From Saccharomycopsis fibuligera x Saccharomycopsis cf. fibuligera (Eukaryota; Ascomycota; Saccharomycetes; Ascoideales; Saccharomycopsidaceae): a stretch of 64,000 nucleotides of DNA. Positions 21,309-29,981 of the stretch are shown one piece after another. Each line of letters begins with the position of its first letter. Position 1 is the first letter of the stretch. The notes below the pieces were generated by a model. That model ran no database searches. It saw nothing but the letters and a program-made list of their open reading frames with translations, and was not told the DNA's origin. The translations under genes were made by a program, and so were the position numbers. The stretch covers positions 372,001-436,000 of the forward strand of contig CP012814.1 in assembly GCA_001936135.1 (NCBI GenBank). Direction: 5' to 3'.

Positions 21309-22895
21309 ATTATTGATATTAGATTTTTGGCGCAAATCGGAAAATTCTGGGACAACATTTTGAAAGCCGTCGGCTTTTTTTCTTGTCTATTTTTGCCGTC
21401 ATTAAAATTTCACAATGCCTCGTTCGAAAAGCAAAGAAGTGTCTAAAATAATTCAACCAACTTAGACAAAGCTTTGAGCATGAAACAAGAAGGCCCCATG
21501 CGAAAATAGGGGATATAGCAGATAGACAAAAAATCACTTTGAGATTGTTACTAAAGGGTGAAGAAAAGTATACATCAGGATAATTAAACCTCAATGTCAT
21601 TGGTGAGCAAGGAAAATATTATACTAATTTCGAGCACTGTTGCTGCGCTTTGAATAAAAGTACAACTTTTTCTGCCGGTATGTCTTAACATAATGCTGTT
21701 GAGTGATTTGTATATACTAATAGTTCAAGATGATTCTAAAAAATTATCTACGCCTTGTCTTTGTTCTGCTTTGTTTAGACTCGATACATCAGTGTCTACT
21801 TATTCCCATGCTCAATTCATCATCTAATTTTGTCTTTGAAGGATGGGGTATTGTGCCAAAGGCTTGGAAAAGCGCTATGTAGATGGCTTGAATTGTAGGC
21901 GCTTTGCAAAGCCTGAACAGTAGTTGGAAAGCCAACTGGTTTCTGAGAAACAGCGATTGCTTACTTTGTAGATATGACTGTAGGCTTACGCTTTTTGTAA
22001 ACGACTTTTATCCTTCTTTCCATCTTGCCTACACTGCATGGTGTGGGGCATGATGTTTCTCACAGCCAGGTACTATCAAAATTTTCATTGGCTTGTCAGT
22101 CAGTGGAAATGTGTCAGGGCATTTCACCCGCACTGGACTCTAGCAAAAGTGAAAAATTGACTGCGCACTAGTGCTTTTAGTGCTGTAATGGAAAATAAAC
22201 GGTCCTTGAAGCTTTCTCCCACAATCTAGATAATCTAGAGATTACATATATGGGCTCGGGCAACTTTAAATTTAGCTTGTGCGGCTGGTACGACCCAAAC
22301 GGCTGGAGCACTCGTTTTTTGTTAGTCTCACTTTAGAGTTTGTCATGAGCTAATGTTATCACAGAGTACAAGACCCAATAGTTTTTTCACCGGGAACATC
22401 TCCGTTGGCCAGAAGAACTTTATAGTATACTCTTATAAAATATGCTCGAGCCAAACAAAGGAGTTAGATGTGTTTCGATTGTTTAGAAGCAGAGGGAATA
22501 GAATGTCAAAGCAAAGGAATTCCAGGAAACAGCTAATTGTTGCCAATGCTCAAGGTAACACAAGCTTTAAAGTGATGCAGCGAAATCTCAAGATTTCCAT
22601 CCATCCTGACAGAGACTTTCACGCAGAGAGTGTCACTTCTTTTTTCTATTTTTCTGCACAAACGCTAGTGGTAATGCTATTTTCAGTACCGGATTGCGAT
22701 AGAAGTTATCTGTAGATAACAACATCCCTTACAGTCCTCCTTATATTGTGCCATGGCAAAACCTACAATACCATAGCAAAGGATAGGCAACGGCTTCCGG
22801 CAGCATCCTAGCAGTGACCACCACTGGACGGTGGTCCGCCCACCACGCTGACGCCCGTGACCCCAGGAATCCCTTGCCCCGAAGCTCCCAAGCTT

Positions 22896-22898
<3 letters not shown>

Positions 22899-22928
<30 letters not shown>
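22899..22928 (+). repeat. (CAG)10 trinucleotide repeat, non-coding
   Basis: Ten uninterrupted CAG units about 0.6 kb upstream of YAT2. On the minus strand it would read as poly-Ala in an unsupported 70-codon frame. Confidence 0.9.
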
Positions 22929-22930
<2 letters not shown>

Positions 22931-23119
22931 CTCGGTCGCCGCCAACACACCAATTGAACTCAGCTATTTGTAATCTTGCATTATTTTAGCGAAAAGACAA
23001 CATACACGACAGTACGTTAATATAACGTTAAAACCAATCATTCTTTCTCTACCAGGAGCACCAGCGCCATGTTAACCAACATGTATTGTTTTTATTATCC
23101 AGACAATTGTTTTGTACCG

Positions 23120-23134
23120 CCCATCGAGCCGAGG
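23120..23134 (+). promoter_or_regulatory. carbon-source-responsive element overlapping a CCTCGG box
   Basis: CCCATCGAGCCG at 23120-23131 matches the Cat8/Sip4 consensus YCCRTYNRNCCG, and CCGAGG at 23129-23134 is the reverse complement of CCTCGG, the Ctf1-type box of fatty-acid genes in Candida albicans. It lies 394 bp upstream of the YAT2 start, a gene of acetyl-unit transport. Functional role is inference. Confidence 0.45.
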
Positions 23135-23524
23135 CCCGCTGTCCCGCGAACGAGCGCTCAGCTTTCTTCCTTCGACGCAGCGGGTACCCGACCTGCCATA
23201 CAAGCGATTACATGCAACTGCATGCAGAGCGTGCATTGACATTTTTGTGGTTAGCCGAACACTGTCCCACAAGATTATGCGTGACTACAGCATGGCGCAT
23301 ATGCACGCATGGATGGGCAACTGTGGGGGGCTTCCGGCAACATGCAGACCTGTAAACACCGTTTCGAATTTTTTTTCTCTTCTGGCGTATATTTAGTTAT
23401 AAATACAAAGGCGCTTCCTTTCAAGGCACTCAAGAACCAACGGAGGCTTTAGCATCTTTCTCTCTGACACAGCCTACATCTCCTCCTGCATATTATCTAC
23501 TATATCCTTTTCACCAACTCAAAC

Positions 23525-25954
23525 ATGAACCCGTATCCAGAAAGCACATTCAAGTACCAGGACCAGATTCAAAAGTTGCCAATTCCTGATCTTGAAGCAA
23601 GTTGCAACAAATACTTGGAAGTGCTAGAGCCACTTCAGAATGAGAAAGAGCATGCACAAACCGTTAAAGCTGTCAAAAAGTTTCTCAATAGCAAAATAAG
23701 TAAGCATTTGGATTCTCAGTTGCGCGAATATGCAAAGTACAGACCTTCATATATTGAGGAATTTTGGTACGATTCTTACTTGAATTATGATTCTCCGGTT
23801 GTATTAAATTTAAATCCATTCTTTTTAATTGAAGATGACCCAAATCCCGTGAGACCATCTCAAATTAAAAGAGCCGCAGCTATCACTATTTCTGCATTGC
23901 GCTTTGTTCGCGCTCTCAGAAAAAATGAATTGCCTCCTGACAAAGTAAAGGGCAAACCTTTGGACATGTATCAGTATACCAAATTATTTGCTTCTGCTAG
24001 AATTCCAACTCCTTCTGGATGCGTTATGCAAAGCGATCCAAACTCGAGCCATATTGTGGTATTATCAAGATCACAATTTTACTGGTTTAATGTCTTGGAC
24101 AAGAAAAACGACTTAATCCTCACGGAAAATGATTTGAAACTCAATTTCAAAGAAATCATCCACGATAGTTACAGAGCTTCAATTAGTGACCTTGCCAAAT
24201 CTTCATTTGGATTGCTTACCACTGAAAACAGAAGAGTATGGGCATCCATTAGATCAAACTTGTCAAACGAGAAAGACGATAGTCAAGCAACTAACAATGA
24301 GATTTTAAAAATCATTGACTCTGCATTGTTTGTTGTGTGTCTTGATGATGTTGAAGTTGAATCACTTGAAGAAATCTCAACTAATATGCTTTGCGGTATT
24401 TCCAAAATTGATAATGGCGTACAAACCGGAACTTGTACTAACAGATGGTATGACAAGTTGCAAATCATTGTCACCAAAAACTCTAAGGTGGGCGTGAATT
24501 TCGAACATACGGGCGTTGACGGTCATACAGTTTTGAGATTTGTATCAGATATTTACACTGATTCGATTTTAAGATTTGCAAAATCCATTAACCAGAATGC
24601 CCCATCAATATGGATAACACAATCACCAGACCCATTAAAACGCAATCCAGAAGAGTTAAAAGAGTATGTAACTACCCCAAGAAAATTAGAATGGGATTTG
24701 ACCCCAGACTTGTCGCTTTCTTTACGTTTTGCCGAGACTAGGCTCTCTGACTTGATTTCGCAAACTGAATTCGCAGTGCTTGAGTTCAAGGGGTACGGCT
24801 CTGATCAAATAAAAAAATTTGGCTGTTCACCGGATGCATTTGTCCAAATGTCATTTCAAGCTGCTTATTATGCATTATACGGCAGAGTAGAGTGTACTTA
24901 CGAGCCAGCAATGACTAAACAGTTTCTTCATGGACGAACAGAAGCCATCAGAACTGTTTCTAATGAATCCAACTTGTTTGTTCGAAAATTTTTCGAGAAT
25001 ATTCCTGCTCAAGAAAAATTCGATTTGTTGAAAAAAGCATGCCTGAAACATACTCAAAGAACTAGAGAATCGTCCTCTGGTCTTGGGGTTGACAGATACT
25101 TGTATGCTTTGTTTTGCATTTGGCAAAAATACGTGGCCAGCAACAACAATGAAGATGACGATGAAGAAGATTTTAATGACGGCGATTCAGAAAAGACACT
25201 TTACAACAGTAGCCATGGCAAGACTTCTGAAATTGGAGATTTAGATGACCTACCTAGAGAGCTTCCATCAATATTTGCCAATTCTGGCTGGGACAAGTTG
25301 AATTCCTCTGTCTTATCCACTTCAAACTGCGGTAACCCAGCATTAAGACTTTTTGGCTTTGGACCCACCGCATCTAATGGGTTTGGATTTGCATACATTA
25401 TTAAGAGTGATTCAGTGACAATTGCGGCATGTTCCAAGCACCGTCAAACCAGAAGAGTCATTAATGCATTAAATTCATATTATGTCGAAGTGGAAAACTT
25501 GTATCAGGAGATCAATGCACCAAAGATTAATGTTAACCTTCCAAGTATTAGTAGTCTTACTAGTACGGCCAATGACTTGTCTGAGCACGTCAGAGATAAG
25601 TTGGCTCATTTGCACTGGCCTGTTGGTACTAGTGACAGTAATGGCATCAATGGTGGCAATGCTGTTAACACGACTGATACTGAGAAAGCTGGGCAGTATG
25701 CTTCCACTAGAAACAGTAGTAGTAATGAAGAAGGCGCTACTGCCGACATTGCGCAACAATTAAGGGGGAAAGTTTTCAATAAAACCGATTCAAAAGCATT
25801 GAATTATTTGCTTGGCGGATATGGGTATTTCGACGTTGGTGAAGATGAAATCAAGTCTCGTGGTACTAGTCCAGAACCACCATATAGAGAAACTAAAAAT
25901 AAGTTGTTTTCAAATCGTGATATTGTGAAAAAGTTGCGTCTTGCAGAATACTAA
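23525..25954 (+). CDS. YAT2: cytosolic carnitine O-acetyltransferase, YAT2-like
   Basis: 809 aa from ATG 23525, in the choline/carnitine acyltransferase family. Seen: N-terminal LPIPDLEASCNKYLEVLEPL, the segment YLNYDSPVVLNLNPFF, catalytic His about residue 328 in NFEHTGVDGHTVLRF, and substrate/CoA-site segments such as GCSPDAFVQMSFQAAYY, EPAMTKQFLHGRTEAIR and SGLGVDRYLYALF, followed by PSIFANSGWDKLNSSVLSTSN and FGPTASNGFGFAYII. No mitochondrial presequence or PTS1, so cytosolic like S. cerevisiae Yat2 (923 aa). It has two acidic/Ser-rich inserts (about residues 545-575 and 705-745). Role: makes acetyl-carnitine from cytosolic acetyl-CoA during growth on acetate, ethanol or fatty acids; the upstream CSRE-like site fits this. 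Confidence 0.92.
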   Translation: MNPYPESTFKYQDQIQKLPIPDLEASCNKYLEVLEPLQNEKEHAQTVKAVKKFLNSKISKHLDSQLREYAKYRPSYIEEFWYDSYLNYDSPVVLNLNPFFLIEDDPNPVRPSQIKRAAAITISALRFVRALRKNELPPDKVKGKPLDMYQYTKLFASARIPTPSGCVMQSDPNSSHIVVLSRSQFYWFNVLDKKNDLILTENDLKLNFKEIIHDSYRASISDLAKSSFGLLTTENRRVWASIRSNLSNEKDDSQATNNEILKIIDSALFVVCLDDVEVESLEEISTNMLCGISKIDNGVQTGTCTNRWYDKLQIIVTKNSKVGVNFEHTGVDGHTVLRFVSDIYTDSILRFAKSINQNAPSIWITQSPDPLKRNPEELKEYVTTPRKLEWDLTPDLSLSLRFAETRLSDLISQTEFAVLEFKGYGSDQIKKFGCSPDAFVQMSFQAAYYALYGRVECTYEPAMTKQFLHGRTEAIRTVSNESNLFVRKFFENIPAQEKFDLLKKACLKHTQRTRESSSGLGVDRYLYALFCIWQKYVASNNNEDDDEEDFNDGDSEKTLYNSSHGKTSEIGDLDDLPRELPSIFANSGWDKLNSSVLSTSNCGNPALRLFGFGPTASNGFGFAYIIKSDSVTIAACSKHRQTRRVINALNSYYVEVENLYQEINAPKINVNLPSISSLTSTANDLSEHVRDKLAHLHWPVGTSDSNGINGGNAVNTTDTEKAGQYASTRNSSSNEEGATADIAQQLRGKVFNKTDSKALNYLLGGYGYFDVGEDEIKSRGTSPEPPYRETKNKLFSNRDIVKKLRLAEY

Positions 25955-26408
25955 TAGTAAAATGACTTTTGCGGTTTATAAGCTTTGTTTGTTTTATCCT
26001 TTTTGCTTTTTAATTTTTTTTTTTTTTTTTTTTAAGTTGGTTTACGACTTTTGGCTGATTGGTGTTGCTGGTTTTATTTCTTGTTATTTGTTCTGTCCTA
26101 GGTGTGTATTAAACTCTTTTTTTCTTCTATTCTTATTTCACTTTAGTCTCGATATTTGGTTAATTTTTCTAGTAGTTCGTTGGTATTTTTTTTATTCGTT
26201 TCTTTTTTTTTGATTCGCCATATTTCATTCCTTTATTGTGCTTTTGAACTATTGTCAATATTTCTACTTATCATTAAATACACATCATAAACCTCGAATC
26301 TAGTGACCTATGTAGTAAAGAATAATTCACCTTTCCACTACAGCTTAAAGTAAACGATAAAAAAAAGAAAAACATGGATAATAAAAGCTATTATACAAAA
26401 CAGTAAGC
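25955..26408. other. convergent intergenic, YAT2 / MYG1 3' ends
   Basis: T-rich 3' flanks only (T18 at about 26016-26033); no gene. Confidence 0.6.
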
Positions 26409-27467
26409 CTATTTGGAATCTAAACTCTTAATAGCCAACTGCAACACTGCATCTTTGGTCTTTGCTCCACCAATAAACCCAGCAGCATGAACAAAAACAC
26501 AACCTTCAACCTCAGCAACCTTGGACAATTCTTCATCCCTAAGGCCTCTCCATTGTTCAGGCAATGGCTTTCTATTATCAAAAGAAGCAGAAGTGATTGG
26601 CACAGTAGATACTCTCCAGTTGTTACTGGTGTCGGAAAACAAAACGTACAAAGTTTCACCTTGAGCCTTGTTGTCTTTTTCAATTTCGTACAAGTGTTCC
26701 TTCCATGGGCAAAATTGGTCCAAGATTAAAATCTTGCCGGATTCGTGAACTTGAAATCTTTCATCAAAAGCTTTCTTGACTACGGCTTTTGCTGGAAGCC
26801 AGCTGTTGCCGAATCCTTTCAAGTAGCGCAAAAACACTGACCCAATGTAGTCACTGGCTTTCAAGAACTGAGAATAGTAGTCTTCATCAGTGGCACTTTC
26901 ATTCCATGGTGGGTTGAAAGTAGCAATGATGGACGGTAAAGTGATATTCTTAGTGTGAAACTTGGCAGAAATATCTTTAGGATAGGCATCAATACCATTA
27001 TCATTGGCATCCAAAGCTTCAACAAATTCCTTATAAAGCTTCAAGTACAAGAAGTGGATATCTTCCTTATTGTTGATCTTGAGCACTTCTGAAATAATCT
27101 CCTCACCAAAGTGCTTATACACAAGCCCGGCACTAGACAATTTAGTTTCGAAATTTTCACTAAACGTCTCATAGAAGCCTCGTTGATGATGGTCGAAAAA
27201 TTTCACTCCGTCGTATTTCCCACTAACGTCAATAACAATGTCACTCTCTTCCCACTTGGCAGGGTCTCTGGATCTGATCAATGTTGCATTTTGGAATCTT
27301 GGAAGCAACTTGAGCAAGTAGTAGCCGAGGGCCTCGTCAGCATGGAATGAGCCAGAATGCACACAAATCTTGAGGGCTTTTGCAGCAGCAGTAGCAGCTG
27401 CGGTGGTGGTGGTTGGAGATGCCATGGTTTTTTGTTTTTTGGATGCTTGTTCTGAGTTGTCTGACAT
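26409..27467 (-). CDS. MYG1: Myg1-type DHH-family exonuclease
   Basis: 352 aa from ATG 27467. Metal-site motifs of the family are visible: CVHSGSFHADEALG at about 36-49, VIDVSGKYD and KFFDHHQRGF (the DHH motif), and the C-terminal FVHAAGFIGGAKTKDAVLQLA. The first 30 residues are Lys/Thr/Ala-rich (SKKQKTM, then TTTTAAATAAAK), possibly nuclear-targeting. Family knowledge: human MYG1 is a 3'-5' RNA exonuclease in nucleus and mitochondria; the S. cerevisiae counterpart is YER156C. Divergent from MCM21 over a 697 bp shared promoter. Confidence 0.93.
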   Translation of the reverse strand: MSDNSEQASKKQKTMASPTTTTAAATAAAKALKICVHSGSFHADEALGYYLLKLLPRFQNATLIRSRDPAKWEESDIVIDVSGKYDGVKFFDHHQRGFYETFSENFETKLSSAGLVYKHFGEEIISEVLKINNKEDIHFLYLKLYKEFVEALDANDNGIDAYPKDISAKFHTKNITLPSIIATFNPPWNESATDEDYYSQFLKASDYIGSVFLRYLKGFGNSWLPAKAVVKKAFDERFQVHESGKILILDQFCPWKEHLYEIEKDNKAQGETLYVLFSDTSNNWRVSTVPITSASFDNRKPLPEQWRGLRDEELSKVAEVEGCVFVHAAGFIGGAKTKDAVLQLAIKSLDSK

Positions 27468-28164
27468 AGCAATTGTGGTTGTGTATGTTCACCAGTTTTT
27501 TTTTTGTCTTGTACTTATTTACAAGCAATAGATTATAATTTTTTTTTTTTATTTTTTCCAGCGATGAGTTTCTGTCAAATGAAAAACTTTCCTTTGCAGC
27601 TTACTAAGCCCGATGGGCATCGCCTACTGTGTCTTCTGCATGCTCTGGCTGAAGATAAGATGAGGTTTTAATTGAAACACTTTGGACCAGTAGGTCTACC
27701 CAAAACTCTATAATATTAGAGTTTGTTATCTCAAGAGAAGGTAATGCTTTATGGTTACATTTCCAATAGCTGTAGGCAGCCCCGCTGTTTCAATCATCAA
27801 GTGTATCCAACGGCTCCACGTTAGGAAATCTCATTTCAATACGGAGCTAGAATTATTTTTTACACATTTCGGCATGAGAAGCAGTTAAACGAGGGTCTTT
27901 CAATTACAGAATTAGAAAATCTTCTTTCAATTCAGCCTGGCAAGTGCACATTGCGCTTTGAAACAGGTCTCAACTCCTTCTCGTTTATGGTTGTAAATAT
28001 AGCTATAGTCTTACTACAACAATACAGACACCCCGTTTTTACTTGCGGCACATAAGACGCGAAAAGTAAACAAAAACATTAATATTAACATTAACATTAA
28101 CATCATCTTTCCAACAGTTGAGGAGTGTAAGCTTGAAAAAACACAACAGCAATCCAAAGGCAGA
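27468..28164. promoter_or_regulatory. divergent promoter region MYG1 / MCM21
   Basis: 697 bp between two start codons. Holds a short TTAACA-type repeat at 28079-28103 and AT-rich DNA; no gene. Confidence 0.5.
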
Positions 28165-29634
28165 ATGAACAATACAGAACAGATAGCCAAAGAAGTCAAT
28201 GACTTGAATCAGCAAAACATTTCCCTTCTAGAAAAACTACAAACATATAGTCAGCATCAATCCATTGCTGATTTATATCTCAAGCTATACGATGATGCGC
28301 ATCATGATAATGGCCAGCTTACCACACAGCAAAAAGAGTATATTGAAGAGTGCCAAAACAACAACAGTGGCTTAACATCTAATAATCACAAAAATAGTAC
28401 TAACAATAGTAATGTTAATGCTAATCTGTTGAGGCAATTCAACAACCGCGATCTATTAGCCAACATAAGCATTCCTGAACCGGCACCTCTTTCCCAAAAT
28501 GCACAGCAACAACAACAACAGCAACAACTTCAGCAATTTGATCCATCAATTGCCAAATTCTTTGACTCCCACAGATTAAAACTGAGAAAAGTGCAAACCT
28601 GTACCCGTACCAGAAATGGCAAAAGACAAACCCAATCAATTGTCGAGTCTCAGAAAAAAATTATTTTAGCTAAACTAAAAGAACAACAGTTAGTCAATAA
28701 TATAGTGCTTGAGAACTTGTTTCGGATTGGTGGTGGCGGGATCACTGCATTTTCTGTGAATGATCCAGAGGCGAAGAGTCACAGTGGAGATAAAGGCGAA
28801 AATAGGGCAATGGTGTTTGAGGAGAATGGGGTTGAGGTTATAGATATTGAGATGGATAACGATAATGATAATAGCAGCACCGCCACCAACATCAACAACA
28901 ACAATAGTAAGATAAAGAAAAGCAACAGCAATAATTCCAATGAAAATTACATGCTTGGAATCAGATTTGACAACTATAATCATCACACCAACAGTTTTGA
29001 ATCACCTCACTACATCATTTTGAAAAAAAATCTCAAGAATGGTAATTTGATGATTTTTAAGCATACTGTACCACAGTATATCAATTTGGCAGATTTGGAA
29101 CACCGATATTTGAACTCGGACATTTTTCAATTCGTGAAACAGGTACAGAATAGGATATCCTTGAGTTTGAAGAAAGTTATTGAGTTTGAGAAATTGGTGG
29201 ATCGATTCGGCTCGCTGGATGCTAGCACCACTACTGTTACTAACACCAATAATGATAATCATAGTAACAATGATAGAAATAATGGTGATGTCAAAAAAGT
29301 GGAACTAATCGACTGCAACTTATCATACACCAGAGTTGTCCTTCAGCTCACTTCAAAAACAAAAAAACCTACCCAAGCCAACTCCAATGCTAATTCTGGT
29401 CCTCTTCAAGTCGCTAATGAATTTAAAATTAAAATTCAGTTAATGTTGAACTTCACCAACTTGACTAATGTAACGGTATTAGATTATACAGGGAAGTTGA
29501 GTGGTGTGAAAAAACTTCAAATTGAGCATTTGCTAAGAGGTGATTATACAGGTTTGGTTGGCAAGCTTGAAAAAGTTTTTAAGTTGCTTGATGAGGCTGA
29601 TTTTAACGATAATAATATTGTTACTGATAAATGA
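28165..29634 (+). CDS. MCM21: kinetochore COMA subunit Mcm21 (CENP-O)
   Basis: 489 aa from ATG 28165. The middle and C-terminal part match CENP-O: NIVLENLFRIGG, MLGIRFDNY, ESPHYIILKKN, MIFKHTVPQYINLADLE, then F-x3-VQNRISLSLKK; S. cerevisiae Mcm21 has the corresponding ENVYRMFGIT, MLGIRLEVF, KPHYVLLKKR and FKHTIPSFIDV. The N-terminal 55 residues are a predicted coiled coil. Asn-rich inserts at about 65-90 and 230-260 and a Gln tract near 115 lengthen it beyond the 368 aa of S. cerevisiae. Family knowledge: with Ctf19 it forms the D1/D2 heterodimer of the COMA complex at the inner kinetochore. Confidence 0.88.
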   Translation: MNNTEQIAKEVNDLNQQNISLLEKLQTYSQHQSIADLYLKLYDDAHHDNGQLTTQQKEYIEECQNNNSGLTSNNHKNSTNNSNVNANLLRQFNNRDLLANISIPEPAPLSQNAQQQQQQQQLQQFDPSIAKFFDSHRLKLRKVQTCTRTRNGKRQTQSIVESQKKIILAKLKEQQLVNNIVLENLFRIGGGGITAFSVNDPEAKSHSGDKGENRAMVFEENGVEVIDIEMDNDNDNSSTATNINNNNSKIKKSNSNNSNENYMLGIRFDNYNHHTNSFESPHYIILKKNLKNGNLMIFKHTVPQYINLADLEHRYLNSDIFQFVKQVQNRISLSLKKVIEFEKLVDRFGSLDASTTTVTNTNNDNHSNNDRNNGDVKKVELIDCNLSYTRVVLQLTSKTKKPTQANSNANSGPLQVANEFKIKIQLMLNFTNLTNVTVLDYTGKLSGVKKLQIEHLLRGDYTGLVGKLEKVFKLLDEADFNDNNIVTDK

Positions 29635-29981
29635 TAATGTGGTGGTGATATGGGAATTAATGACGTCGCGTGTAAAATAGATGTATATGAATACCTAAAA
29701 ACTAGCTGTGCTTTTTTTTGCATTCCAAAATTTCTAAAACATATATTGCGTAAAATCATAAATCTCCAGATGTACGTAAATAGATATACTGGCTGAGATG
29801 TAAATTGAAAAATAGTATAAAAACAAAGTTTGGTAACTCAAATATAAATGGAATGAATAAAAAAAAAAAAATACTATTATCATCTATATTTACATGCTTT
29901 CAAGATCATGTAAAATATCTAGGAGCAATTTAATAACGTAAAGCTTTAAAATTTGGTAATAAAATTTCTCACGAGCTTCCC
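29635..29981. other. convergent intergenic, MCM21 / GYP2 3' ends
   Basis: AT-rich 3' flanks; no gene. Confidence 0.6.

Larger units (their letters stand above)
21309..23524. promoter_or_regulatory. long YAT2 upstream region
   Basis: No gene supported over 2.2 kb (a 120-codon frame at 22353-22715 has no recognisable domain). The first part is AT-rich; 22740-23340 is clearly GC-richer and contains a (CAG)10 tract, a perfect hairpin at 22816-22836, a repeated GGCTTCCGGCARCAT motif (22792-22806 and 23329-23343), a CSRE-like site at 23120-23131 and a GGGG-rich Mig1-like site at 23321-23330. Probably the regulatory region and leader of YAT2. Confidence 0.5.

Noticed and set aside
22353-22715. 120-codon plus-strand frame upstream of YAT2
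   Set aside because: No recognisable domain or codon bias; left as possible but unsupported.
20558-23524. Centromere candidate, gene-poor 2.9 kb
   Set aside because: Contains a tRNA and a GC-rich promoter-like block; no large inverted repeats or other centromere evidence.
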